Source: Bacillota bacterium
GTDB taxonomy: Bacteria; Bacillota; Desulfotomaculia; Desulfotomaculales; Desulfohalotomaculaceae
Assembly (NCBI GenBank): GCA_009711615.1
Contig: VENI01000005.1
Span: forward strand, 372,001-436,000
Length of the DNA stretch: 64,000 nt
Direction: 5' to 3'
In this document: piece after piece, positions 50,174 through 58,799 of the stretch
Layout: every line of letters begins with the position of its first letter
How positions within the stretch are numbered: the first letter of the stretch is position 1
Made by a program: the position numbers and the translations under genes
Notes under the pieces: model-generated
The model's database searches: none
What the model was told of the DNA's origin: nothing
Seen by the model: only the letters and a program-made list of their open reading frames with translations

Positions 50174-52840
50174 ATGAATAAGAGAACTATTATTTCTTTG
50201 CTGATTAACCTATGTATACTTGTCGCAATAACAAGCACTGCGTTTGCGGCAGAGTTTATAGACGTAGATAACCATTGGGCTAAAGAGCAAATTAACGCGT
50301 GGGCAGATAAAGGTTTAGCAGGTGGGTATTCAGATGGAACTTTTAAACCAAACGACCCCATTACCCGGGCTGAATTTGTGGCTTTAACAAACAGGGTATT
50401 CAACATCAGCAGTGATAAATCTGTAGTTAATTTTAAGGATGTTACTGCCGGTAACTGGTATTATAGTGAAGTGGCTGCGGCTAATCAAAAAGGATATATT
50501 GGGGGGTACCCGGATAACACCTTTAAACCCAACAACAACATTTCACGCCAAGAGGCAGCAAGTATTTTAACCAGATTATTAGTTTTAGATGCAACCACAG
50601 ATGGGCTGGACCAATTTAAAGATGCTAACTTAATTCCAACATGGTCACAAGGCAGCGTTGGGGCGGTAGTGTCCAACGGCTTAATGAGTGGTTACCTGGA
50701 TAATACCTATAGGGCTAAACGAAACATCACCCGTGCTGAAGCAGTGGTAACACTGGATCGGGCTATAAAGTCCGGTACTTCGAAAGAAACCAGTGTTCTT
50801 AAAGGTAAGGTAACCAGTGATGGTTCAGGTTATGCAAACGCTGTGGTGAAGGTTTTTAAGGCTGACAGTTACGAGGTAATTGACGAAGTAAAAACTGACA
50901 GTAACGGTAACTTTGAATTTGATTTAAATGTCGGCGGCTATGATTTAACAGCCACCACCAATGATAAAGTTGCTTATCTAAGTGACGTGGTAGTTACTAC
51001 TAATAGTGCATCAATTGAACTGGCATTGGAAGATGCAGCAATCCTTTCTGGTTCTTTGGTGGATGAAGATGATGATGCTATTAAAGATGCAACAATATTG
51101 TTTACCACCAACCCCACTTTTGTAGCCGAAACTGACAATGATGGGGACTACAAGGCAGTTGTGCTGCCAAACCGCACCTATAAAGTACGTGTTTATGAAC
51201 CCGGTGAAGAAAATGAAGAGCCAGTAGTAGTTGAAGATGAATTAGAAGTTGCCGGTGCTGGTGAGTATAATATTGAAGATCTAGAAGCCCCCTTCACCGT
51301 TGGTGGTACTAGCGGTGGCAGCGGTGGTGGTTTTAGCGGCGGCGGTGGCGACGGTGACGTCAGCGATACCCTAACACTCACTGAAGATTATGACGGTAAT
51401 AATGAGATTTTAGATAAAAATGTTGTAATTGCTAAGGATGGTATTACCCTTTCTAACGTTACAATTGAACGTGACCTTACTATTAATTCTGAAGTTGACG
51501 AATTTACTGCTGATAATGTAGAAGTTAAAGGAAATATTTTTGTAAATGGTGGTAGCCCAAATACTATTGAATTTAAGGACTGTAATATTGGTGAAATCAC
51601 AATTAATAAACAAGGCGTAAGTATAAAAACTTCTGGAGGAACTTCTATTGCTAAAGCAACAGTTACAGCAGAAAACGTATCCTTCGGTGGTGAAGGCACA
51701 ATTGACAACTTAGTGGTGGAGACATCCGGAAAGGTAACCGTAAGTAAAGAAATGACCATCACCAAAATCATCGTTAAAAACAAAAATGCAACGATAGAAG
51801 ATAAAGATGGAAATGTTCTAAATGCCCCTAAGTTAATAAAAGAAATTGATGATTTAAGTTTACTTTTAAATGAAGAAAAAATAATTACTTTAAGTAATTA
51901 TTTTGAGGACGCCGATAATGACATTGTTGATTATGTTGCAACAAGTAATTTAAATGTAACAATTTCAGGCGACAAGCTTACAATTACTGCTGACAAATTG
52001 GGTGAATCAACTATTACTATTTTAGTAGCTGACGATGATAACCTTTTCTATGAGTATAACTTCACAGTAACTGTAAGAAAAGATATCGAAATTCCTGTAG
52101 CCCATACATTACCAGAGCTGTTAGATGCAATGGAAGCTACTTTACTGCAGTTAACTATTGAAGAATGGAATAGCTTAAAAGCCTATGAAAGTTATTTATC
52201 TGCTACAGACCTGAGAAATTCATTAGATGATGCTGGCTTATTAGCCCCCTTAGAGTGGGTGGTTGGTCCAAATATCCGTATGGATGAGGCTATAGCAATA
52301 ATTGATATCCTAAAAGGAATATCTGAGCAAATCGAGAGCAAAGATATAAGCCAAAAGCACGATGCTATTATTAGCAACGTAACTGAACTAAAAACAAAAT
52401 ACAATACACAAATTGACAAAATCAAGAGTACGGAAGCTTTAAAAGACGTATCACAAGAAGATCTGTATAATTATTTTATAGGTTTATACAACTATATTAT
52501 CAGCAACGATAACCTTGATACCAGTACTCTGGATAATTATGAAGTAAGTCTATATGATGCTGCATTAATTGTACTAAAGAATGGATCACATCCAGACTTA
52601 AAAGGTGCTGCAGAAACTGCCTTTAATAAAGCTAAAAATTATTTCAAAGAAAATTCCAACCCATTATTTGGGGGCATTATTGACGGAATAACTTTCGACA
52701 GTCTAGAAGGCACCAATGTTAAGACTATTAAAGATACGGTTGTGAATGACACTAGCGAAAATGGTAGTCAAGATGTTAAAGACTTATTAACCATCTTTGA
52801 TGAGTTACTAGAATTAAGCAAAACATTCTTAGAAAACTAG
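50174..52840 (+). CDS. SLH-anchored surface protein with carboxypeptidase-regulatory-like domains
   Basis: This 888-residue protein has a signal peptide (about residues 1-26) and three SLH repeats to about 200 (IDVDNHWAKEQINAWADKG, FKDVTAGNWYYSEVAAANQKG, FKDANLIPTWSQGSVGAV). Carboxypeptidase-regulatory-like beta domains follow, then a Gly/Ser-rich linker (GGSGGGFSGGGGDGD), a beta-solenoid-like region and a helical C-terminus. SLH repeats bind pyruvylated cell-wall polymers, so it sits on the cell surface. It is transcribed opposite to the capsule genes, from next to cpsC. Confidence 0.88.
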   Translation: MNKRTIISLLINLCILVAITSTAFAAEFIDVDNHWAKEQINAWADKGLAGGYSDGTFKPNDPITRAEFVALTNRVFNISSDKSVVNFKDVTAGNWYYSEVAAANQKGYIGGYPDNTFKPNNNISRQEAASILTRLLVLDATTDGLDQFKDANLIPTWSQGSVGAVVSNGLMSGYLDNTYRAKRNITRAEAVVTLDRAIKSGTSKETSVLKGKVTSDGSGYANAVVKVFKADSYEVIDEVKTDSNGNFEFDLNVGGYDLTATTNDKVAYLSDVVVTTNSASIELALEDAAILSGSLVDEDDDAIKDATILFTTNPTFVAETDNDGDYKAVVLPNRTYKVRVYEPGEENEEPVVVEDELEVAGAGEYNIEDLEAPFTVGGTSGGSGGGFSGGGGDGDVSDTLTLTEDYDGNNEILDKNVVIAKDGITLSNVTIERDLTINSEVDEFTADNVEVKGNIFVNGGSPNTIEFKDCNIGEITINKQGVSIKTSGGTSIAKATVTAENVSFGGEGTIDNLVVETSGKVTVSKEMTITKIIVKNKNATIEDKDGNVLNAPKLIKEIDDLSLLLNEEKIITLSNYFEDADNDIVDYVATSNLNVTISGDKLTITADKLGESTITILVADDDNLFYEYNFTVTVRKDIEIPVAHTLPELLDAMEATLLQLTIEEWNSLKAYESYLSATDLRNSLDDAGLLAPLEWVVGPNIRMDEAIAIIDILKGISEQIESKDISQKHDAIISNVTELKTKYNTQIDKIKSTEALKDVSQEDLYNYFIGLYNYIISNDNLDTSTLDNYEVSLYDAALIVLKNGSHPDLKGAAETAFNKAKNYFKENSNPLFGGIIDGITFDSLEGTNVKTIKDTVVNDTSENGSQDVKDLLTIFDELLELSKTFLEN

Positions 52841-52850
52841 TCTGTTACAA

Positions 52851-52886
52851 AAAGAGACCCTCTCCGTTAACGGAGAGGGTCTCTTT
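52851..52886. terminator. Bidirectional 16-bp terminator hairpin
   Basis: AAAGAGACCCTCTCCG and CGGAGAGGGTCTCTTT form a perfect 16-bp stem with a TTAA loop. It lies between the convergent SLH gene and the stalk-domain gene and is flanked by A and T tracts on both sides. Confidence 0.9.
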
Positions 52887-52893
52887 ATTTCTT

Positions 52894-54390
52894 TTATTGC
52901 TGTATTTTAATTTCTTGGTTAGTTGAATCATAATCCACTATAGCACCTAGGGTTTCACTGACAAATCGAAGTGGTATGAAGGTTCTGTTTTTAACTATTT
53001 CGGTAGGTGCATCCAGTTGCTGTTCTGTTCCGTTAACTTGTACTTTGTCTAAGTTTATGGTGAGTATTATTTGTGTTTCATCTCTGTTTATAACTACCTG
53101 TCTGGTTTGTGGTTTCCAGATCACCTCTGAACCTAAGGCTTCACTAATGAATCTTATTGGAACCATTGTTCTGCTAGCCTGCGCCTTAATGTATGGTACT
53201 GCATCTAAGGTATATGAACTGCCACTAATGCTGGCCTGTTTGGCACCAATGGTAAGTTTAATTTCTTTGGTATACTTAGCTTGCTTTATTATCGCAAATG
53301 TGCTGAACTTATCTACTTCAAAACTTAATGCTGTTGGTTCATTATCTTCATCCAGTACTATCTTGCCTTTTACAACCTGTTTCTGGCCATCATTATGGAT
53401 AATAAACACCGCTAAATTGTTCAAGAAGTTTTGCCTTTTGACATCGTCAGTTGGTATTTGAATACCACTTAGGGAAATAGAAACATTAGTTTTACCCTGG
53501 TAATTTGTATCTATTTCCATTGGGGTGCCAAGAACTTTTGCCCCTCTAGCACCTGTTACTCCGTTCATATTGGTATTTACAAGATTAACATCACCAGCTG
53601 ACATGGTTACTGTTATGTCTTCCCCTTGTTCGGTTAGAGTCTTTACTAGCTCTTCAGGCAACTGCAATGTAGCTTCAGGGGAGGTTATTGCCATACTTAA
53701 ACCTTCTGCAGTTTTAATAACTTCCTTATCGACATTAACTACTGTGATATCTGCTTCTTTTGTCTCTACGTTTATTTCTACAAGTTCCTTACCATTTTCT
53801 TTAATAGTTCTAATTTGCTCTATGGCATCTCGATTAATTTTAACTTCCTGTACTGTCGTACCATCTTCTTTAGTATTAATTTTTTTCTCAATATAGTCTT
53901 CACTAATTACATTGGTGCTGTCATTATTTGCTGGTAGAGCACCCGCTCCACCTCCACCGCCAACGGTGGGTGATTCACTTCCAAGTAATTCTTGCTTAAA
54001 TATATCCCCAATAGAGCTTAGTGATGATGGAAGTTGATCATTTCGCAATGCATCTATATCTTCTTCATCCAACCCGGCAACTACCGCATCTATCATATTT
54101 GAGTTAGATGACAGTGCTTCAGTTGCAGCTTCTTTAACCTTAGACTTAATGTTCTCCTCTGTTATCTGTTCACCATCCAGGTTGCTAACTACATCTGTAA
54201 CAAACTTATCAACATCCTGCTGGGTAGCCTCGCCAGTGGAAGTAAGGTCATCCACCAGTTGACTATAGTTATCTTGCTGCTTGATCTTTTCCACAGCTTC
54301 ATCTACCGATGACGCCAAGGCTGTAGAAGTGGGAAATAGCTGAAATGAGAGCGCCAGTGATAAGGCGGCAGCGCATATTCTTTTCTTCAA
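52894..54390 (-). CDS. Exported stalk-domain (copper-amine-oxidase N-terminal-like) protein
   Basis: This 498-residue protein starts with TTG (AGGAGG upstream) and a signal peptide. A helical region follows, then a Gly/Ala linker, a beta-rich middle, and at the C-terminus two stalk repeats (ASRTMVPIRFISEALGSEVIWKP and KNRTFIPLRFVSETLGAIVDYD). The domain is named after amine oxidases but implies no oxidase; it is a common Firmicutes surface module. The gene follows the CpsB gene by 4 bases, so both are in one operon. Confidence 0.82.
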   Translation of the reverse strand: MKKRICAAALSLALSFQLFPTSTALASSVDEAVEKIKQQDNYSQLVDDLTSTGEATQQDVDKFVTDVVSNLDGEQITEENIKSKVKEAATEALSSNSNMIDAVVAGLDEEDIDALRNDQLPSSLSSIGDIFKQELLGSESPTVGGGGGAGALPANNDSTNVISEDYIEKKINTKEDGTTVQEVKINRDAIEQIRTIKENGKELVEINVETKEADITVVNVDKEVIKTAEGLSMAITSPEATLQLPEELVKTLTEQGEDITVTMSAGDVNLVNTNMNGVTGARGAKVLGTPMEIDTNYQGKTNVSISLSGIQIPTDDVKRQNFLNNLAVFIIHNDGQKQVVKGKIVLDEDNEPTALSFEVDKFSTFAIIKQAKYTKEIKLTIGAKQASISGSSYTLDAVPYIKAQASRTMVPIRFISEALGSEVIWKPQTRQVVINRDETQIILTINLDKVQVNGTEQQLDAPTEIVKNRTFIPLRFVSETLGAIVDYDSTNQEIKIQQ

Positions 54391-54394
54391 ATTA

Positions 54395-55240
54395 TTACCT
54401 CCTGTTTTTATTGGTTAATAAATTCCAGGTCCTTAGTATAAAATTCTGTTTAGATAATTTTTTTCCTCTTTTATTTCTATTTTTTATTACATTTTTTTCT
54501 ATCGGTTTAATACTTCGGGTTAATATATCTTCCCCTGCAATAAGCTTCTCGGGGTTTTCTCTGGTAATTAACTCCACTTCATTCTTTGATAATATTGTTT
54601 CTGCTTTTTCTATTCCATTTAAAAAGACGTAGGGCCTTTTATCTATGTCGTGACAGTCAGAAGCAATAAAATGAACCCAGCCGTATTCTAACATTAATGT
54701 GGACGTCTGCATAGCCCTGCGGCCAAATGCACCGGTAATACTGGCTGCGGTTAATTGAATTAATACTCCTTTTTCTAAGAGACTATATAATATTTCAGGG
54801 TTATTTATTACCTCACTGTTTCTCTCCGGGTGAGCAAGTATTGGTGTTATGCCCAATGATAACAGTTTGCATAAAACCATTTCTGAATAGTGGGGAAATG
54901 ATTGTGCGGGTAACTCTACCAACAGGTATTTTCCGGTATTATTAAGGGTGCCGATAATCCCTTTTTCCAATAATCTTGGTAGTTCAATATCTAAATGTAC
55001 TTCCATGCCTGGCAAGATGGTAATGGAATTTCCTTTTTTGCTCAGTTCGTTGTTTAATTGTTCAGTCTTTTGCAGGACTTCCCGCCAGTGCGGTTGATAT
55101 ACCCCTGGCCAATAATGGGGGGTGGCAATTATCTTTGTTACCCCTTCTGTGGCAGCAGTTATAATTATTTGACAAGAAGTTGATAAGTCAGGCGACCCAT
55201 CGTCAATTGCAGGCAGTATGTGAGTATGAATGTCAATCAT
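54395..55240 (-). CDS. cpsB: CpsB/YwqE-type tyrosine phosphatase (PHP domain)
   Basis: This 281-residue manganese-dependent PHP-family phosphatase has IDIHTHILPAIDDGSPDLS, IIATPHYWPGVYQPHW, LPGMEVHLD, ILAHPERN and FIASDCHD. It removes phosphate from CpsD-type kinases. It is about 5 kb from cpsC-cpsD and is instead coupled to a stalk-domain gene, an unusual arrangement. It has an extended basic C-terminal tail (NRNKRGKKLSKQN). Confidence 0.9.
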   Translation of the reverse strand: MIDIHTHILPAIDDGSPDLSTSCQIIITAATEGVTKIIATPHYWPGVYQPHWREVLQKTEQLNNELSKKGNSITILPGMEVHLDIELPRLLEKGIIGTLNNTGKYLLVELPAQSFPHYSEMVLCKLLSLGITPILAHPERNSEVINNPEILYSLLEKGVLIQLTAASITGAFGRRAMQTSTLMLEYGWVHFIASDCHDIDKRPYVFLNGIEKAETILSKNEVELITRENPEKLIAGEDILTRSIKPIEKNVIKNRNKRGKKLSKQNFILRTWNLLTNKNRR

Positions 55241-55341
55241 TATTACTCTTTTCCTTTCTAATACATTATTATTTACAACAAAACTTAAGTTATTTTAACA
55301 TAAAAAAAGCAAGTGTAAAAACACTCACTAACTAAAAAAGA

Positions 55342-55360
55342 AGTGGCATACTATGCCACT
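55342..55360 (-). terminator. Near-perfect palindrome with T-tract
   Basis: AGTGGCATA C TATGCCACT: two 9-base arms around one base. On the minus strand TTCTTTTTTAG follows. It may be a second terminator upstream of the CpsB unit. Confidence 0.45.
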
Positions 55361-55509
55361 CCAACGCCCAGTTTCCAACTATGTCTAAGAAAAATTATAT
55401 AATTGGTTTAGTATGGTTAATTTTAACAATGTTTCATTAGCAATACATCCACCACCGGTATGATTTAAGATAATAGTTGTAAAATCATTCTTTTGTACTA
55501 ATTATAAAA

Positions 55510-55536
55510 GGGAACCGCTTTAAAAAAGCAATTCCC
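55510..55536 (-). terminator. Terminator after the 55.6-56.4 kb stalk-domain gene
   Basis: GGGAATTGCTTT pairs with AAAGCGGTTCCC (minus strand) with two central mismatches, and TTTTATAATT follows. It is 17 bases past the stop. Confidence 0.75.
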
Positions 55537-55552
55537 TCTTATACTTTATTAA

Positions 55553-56428
55553 TTATCTTGTAATTGTAATTCCCTTAATGGCACCGTCATAGTCTACCTG
55601 TGCACCCAGGGTTTCACTTACGAACCGCAAAGGCACAAAGGTTCTACCGGTTTCTTCCAGTACCGGTGCACTATCCATTGTAACATTTGTACCGTCTATC
55701 AATGCTTCTACTGAATCGATTGTCAGGGTAATTGTTTTACTATCTTTTATAACAACCTGACGGGTTTCGGCCATCCATTCCACCTCTGCCCCCAGCCCTT
55801 CACTTACAAAGCGCAAAGGAACCATTGTTCTTTGAGCCTCAGTGTTTATATACGGTTCACTATCTAAGGTATACGGACTGTCATCAACGCTACCTTCTAC
55901 TTTTCCTATGGTTAGTTTAATAACCTTTTCTACAACTGTTTCATCTGAGGCTGAGTTATTGTCTTCTGAGTTATTGTCTCCTCTGCCTCCAGCTGACTGA
56001 TCATTACTTTCATCCTGATCATCAACTACAGCGTCACCACTATAATCTACGGTAAGGTTAACATACGGAACGCTTTCCCCATCGCTTACAGCACCGGGTG
56101 TCCATGACACGGAATTGGGATCAGATACAGCCTGGTAGTCTTTTTCGTCTATTGTAACTTTAAAGGTTACAGGCTTATTAAGATCGGACTGATCACATTG
56201 AACTGTAAAGTTAATATATAAACCGTCTGTAAACTCTTTTTCTGCCTTTAACTCGTTCTCAACATAGGCCTTGATAGTACCCGATTTTATTGACTCCCCA
56301 TTGGAAGTTTTAACTGTACCCTCATAGACCGCTGGTGGCCCTTGGGGAAAACTTTGAGCAGCGTAGGAAACACTGCCTAAAAACATGACACAAACCAGCA
56401 TTGTTATAACTATCATTGTTTTACGCAT
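55553..56428 (-). CDS. Exported stalk-domain protein
   Basis: This 291-residue protein has a signal peptide ending near VSYAAQ. A beta domain (GPPAVYEGTVKTSNGESIKSGTIKAYVENEL) has the same layout as the N-terminus of the 57.4 kb cohesin protein. An acidic Asn/Asp linker follows, then two stalk repeats at the C-terminus (AQRTMVPLRFVSEGLGAEVEWM, TGRTFVPLRFVSETLGAQVDYD). The C-terminus VDYDGAIKGITITR closely matches that of the 58.8 kb protein. GAGGTGAG precedes the ATG. Confidence 0.85.
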   Translation of the reverse strand: MRKTMIVITMLVCVMFLGSVSYAAQSFPQGPPAVYEGTVKTSNGESIKSGTIKAYVENELKAEKEFTDGLYINFTVQCDQSDLNKPVTFKVTIDEKDYQAVSDPNSVSWTPGAVSDGESVPYVNLTVDYSGDAVVDDQDESNDQSAGGRGDNNSEDNNSASDETVVEKVIKLTIGKVEGSVDDSPYTLDSEPYINTEAQRTMVPLRFVSEGLGAEVEWMAETRQVVIKDSKTITLTIDSVEALIDGTNVTMDSAPVLEETGRTFVPLRFVSETLGAQVDYDGAIKGITITR

Positions 56429-56675
56429 AGATTCTCACCTCATATTTAAATAATTTACTTGACCAGTTTCTAACTAATCCAATAACTTGTCCCAATATAT
56501 TCGCCCTTACATCACCTCCAACGATTCTTAAACTTTATAAACTGAACAATTCACGTCTAAATTATATCTTCATGTTAGCATATCAAATATCCCGTGCCAT
56601 CCATCGTTGGTATTAGAAAAGTATGATCAAAAGAATAGTTTCCCATCGTACTAGACTAGTACTTTTCCCACTGGC

Positions 56676-57272
56676 TTATTTTTGAAGTGCCATATTAACT
56701 ATCTGCACAACATCCCTGATAGTTATCTGATTATCTCTGTTCACATCAGCGGCAGTGAACTCTACGTCCGTAGGGTTTATTTTATTCAGAGCTATGTTTA
56801 CTGTCTTTATCACATCCTTAACGCTAATCTTGCCATCTCCGTTAACATCACCTTTGTTTCCATTGCTTACAGATAAAGTTGTGAAAGTTAAAACCTCACC
56901 TGCACCCCAACCCTTCTCATTATGGGCCTCGGCTTTATATTCATAGGTAGTATTAGGAGTAAGCCCGATGAGAGCAAAGCTAAATAACCCTTTACTGAAC
57001 ATCCCCTGCTCAACACCAACATTGGACCATGTGTCGCTTCCCCTCTTCTTATATTGAAACTTTCTCTGGTCACAGTAAGGCCCCCCTGTGTCGATAATGT
57101 TTCCGTTTATTGTTGCAGAAGACTCTGTTACTTCTGAAGCCGCACTTGTATCAACCTCCGGTTGAGCATAACAGCTTGCTCAACCGGCATAGGCTTTAGG
57201 AACAGCTGTTATTAGAATTACAAAAAAAATTACCGAGGTTAGTATTTTTTTATAGCACTCCAAATTACCCAT
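56676..57272 (-). CDS. Exported fibronectin-like/dockerin protein with in-frame TGA at codon 31
   Basis: From the ATG at 57272 (GGAGG upstream) the frame is open to 56676 except for TGA at 57180-57182. It encodes a signal peptide (LTSVIFFVILITAVPKAYA), then the TGA followed by ASC, then a fibronectin-III-like domain (PEVDTSAASEVTESSATINGNI) and a dockerin type I (GDVNGDGKISVKDVIKTVN, AADVNRDNQITIRDVVQIVN). The TGA lies in the arm of a perfect 11-bp hairpin. It is either a nonsense mutation or a recoding site. The dockerin should bind a cohesin, such as those encoded in the next two genes. Confidence 0.7.
57158..57187. repeat. Perfect 11-bp inverted repeat containing the TGA codon
   Basis: CCGGTTGAGCA and TGCTCAACCGG flank an 8-base loop. 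Read on the minus strand, the UGA is in the 5' arm and the loop is AGCTGTTA. The stem is strong enough to form in RNA or single-stranded DNA. Confidence 0.75.
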
Positions 57273-57318
57273 ATACTTCGCCTCCAATATTAAACCCCCA
57301 AACTGGCTGTTTTGAAAA

Positions 57319-57347
57319 ACTAAGCTTCCCTAAACGGGAAGCTTAGT
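57319..57347 (-). terminator. Terminator after the cohesin-dockerin gene
   Basis: ACTAAGCTTCCC pairs with GGGAAGCTTAGT around TAAAC. The minus strand continues TTTTTC. It lies 30 bases past the stop of the 57.4 kb gene. Confidence 0.8.
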
Positions 57348-57377
57348 CTTAGTAGTTAATTATCACGGCAAAATACG

Positions 57378-58700
57378 CTAGTCAGTTTCTTCTAAGGCTA
57401 TATTTACCAGTGCAACAACATCAGCCACACTTATTCTTCCGTCTCCATTAATGTCTGCTGCATTAAATTGCCCTTGAGATGGGGTCACCTTTTCCAGGGC
57501 AAAATTAACAACCTGTACTACATCGGCAACGGTTACCTGGCCATCACCGTTTACATCACCTTGTACCGGACCAGTAACTTCAAAACCCCCGTTGGTTGAT
57601 GTAAAATCTACTCCGTTACCCTCAGCATCGGAAGCTTCAATGGAGGAAAATTCCAAGGCACAGGTGGCCCCGGACTGGGCGGTATCCTTTACTTGGAAAT
57701 TAAGCACCGCTATTGTACCGGTTCCCTGGGGTATTGTATCTACTGGTATATCAAAAATCATTACTTTATGTGCACCGTCTACCTCATTACTATTAATACT
57801 AAAACCTTGTGTCAGGTCACCGGCTTCCACACTCTGTAAAGTGAGCAGTTGGTCGTCAAAGTCTACTAAGAACTCCACTGCAGCTACTCCACCGGTACTT
57901 TCAAAGTTTACGGGTACCTGCACAACATCCCCCGGTTTACCACTTATTGTTGGCATAGACATAGAGGCACTTATATTAATACTTTCTTCATTGGTTGTGA
58001 ATGTCTCTATATCCCCATTAGCTGTTCCTTCGCTGTTTGCTGCATATGCCTGGTAATAATAAGTGGTATTTGCCGCAAGCCCATCCAAATCTGCTGTATA
58101 AGCGCCTGTTGTATCATTTGTTCCAACTTGTTTTTTAGTTAATGAAGATTGCTCTGTTCCCCACATGAAACCATATTCTGTTATTGCTGCACCACCATTG
58201 TTTGCTATGGTTCCGTTTAATGTGGCAGAGTTCTTTGTTACATCAGAAGCAGTATTGGTTTCAACTGTTGGCTCACTAGTTGGCGGAGGTGAGGTTGGAT
58301 TGGTTTGAACAGTTAATTTGATATCCAATTCATCTCCTATTTGCCAGGTCACTGCAACTTCAGGTTCCGCCAAATATTCAGTTCCATCAATAACCACTTT
58401 GAATTCAATGGTTTCACCAATTCGGTAGTTGTCAAAAAACGGGGGGCCGCCCTGTACTAAAAATCCAGTGACACTACCGGCATCTATTGTTGAACTAACA
58501 TCTTCGTCATAGCTTGCTTGAACTCCGTCAATGTATGCCCTTAGTATACAACCGGACTCAACGGGTGTTCCATCTTCATATTCCACTTGGGCATCATACA
58601 AAGAAGGAAAAAGTGGTGGAACATCTGCCCCGTAAGCAGTTACAGCGCCAAGCAATACCAGCAACAAAGTCAAAATACTAATAAGAGGTTTTCTTTTCAT
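57378..58700 (-). CDS. Exported protein with fibronectin-like, cohesin and dockerin domains
   Basis: This protein of about 440 residues starts at the ATG at 58700 (G-rich site upstream). It has a signal peptide, a beta domain (LFPSLYDAQVEYEDGTPVESGC), a fibronectin-like domain (VETNTASDVTKNSATLNGTI ... TTYYYQAYAANSEGT), a cohesin (GDVVQVPVNFESTGGVAAVEFLVDFD) and a C-terminal dockerin (GDVNGDGQVTVADVVQVVN, AADINGDGRISVADVVALVN). Having both a cohesin and a dockerin, it could chain with its neighbours into a small scaffold outside the cell. No catalytic domain is present. Confidence 0.85.
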   Translation of the reverse strand: MKRKPLISILTLLLVLLGAVTAYGADVPPLFPSLYDAQVEYEDGTPVESGCILRAYIDGVQASYDEDVSSTIDAGSVTGFLVQGGPPFFDNYRIGETIEFKVVIDGTEYLAEPEVAVTWQIGDELDIKLTVQTNPTSPPPTSEPTVETNTASDVTKNSATLNGTIANNGGAAITEYGFMWGTEQSSLTKKQVGTNDTTGAYTADLDGLAANTTYYYQAYAANSEGTANGDIETFTTNEESINISASMSMPTISGKPGDVVQVPVNFESTGGVAAVEFLVDFDDQLLTLQSVEAGDLTQGFSINSNEVDGAHKVMIFDIPVDTIPQGTGTIAVLNFQVKDTAQSGATCALEFSSIEASDAEGNGVDFTSTNGGFEVTGPVQGDVNGDGQVTVADVVQVVNFALEKVTPSQGQFNAADINGDGRISVADVVALVNIALEETD

Positions 58701-58752
58701 ATACACCCACCCCACATATTATTTTTTAAATCATCAGTTTTATTTTTGCAGA

Positions 58753-58783
58753 TAACGGCGCCGCCGTCGAAAACAGCGCCGTT
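58753..58783 (-). terminator. GC-rich hairpin between the two scaffold genes
   Basis: AACGGCGC pairs with GCGCCGTT across a 15-base loop that can pair further. Weak T-tract on the minus strand, so its terminator role is uncertain. Confidence 0.4.
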
Positions 58784-58799
58784 AATGCGATATCCATTA

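Larger units (their letters stand above)
55241..55552. other. Intergenic region with two hairpins
   Basis: No gene in these 310 bases. It holds a hairpin at 55342-55360 (AGTGGCATA/TATGCCACT, with TTCTTTTTTAG after it on the minus strand) and the terminator at 55510-55536. Confidence 0.5.

Noticed and set aside
57592..58056. 154-codon frame opposite the cohesin gene
   Set aside because: It is a shadow of the cohesin domain, with no signal or ribosome site.
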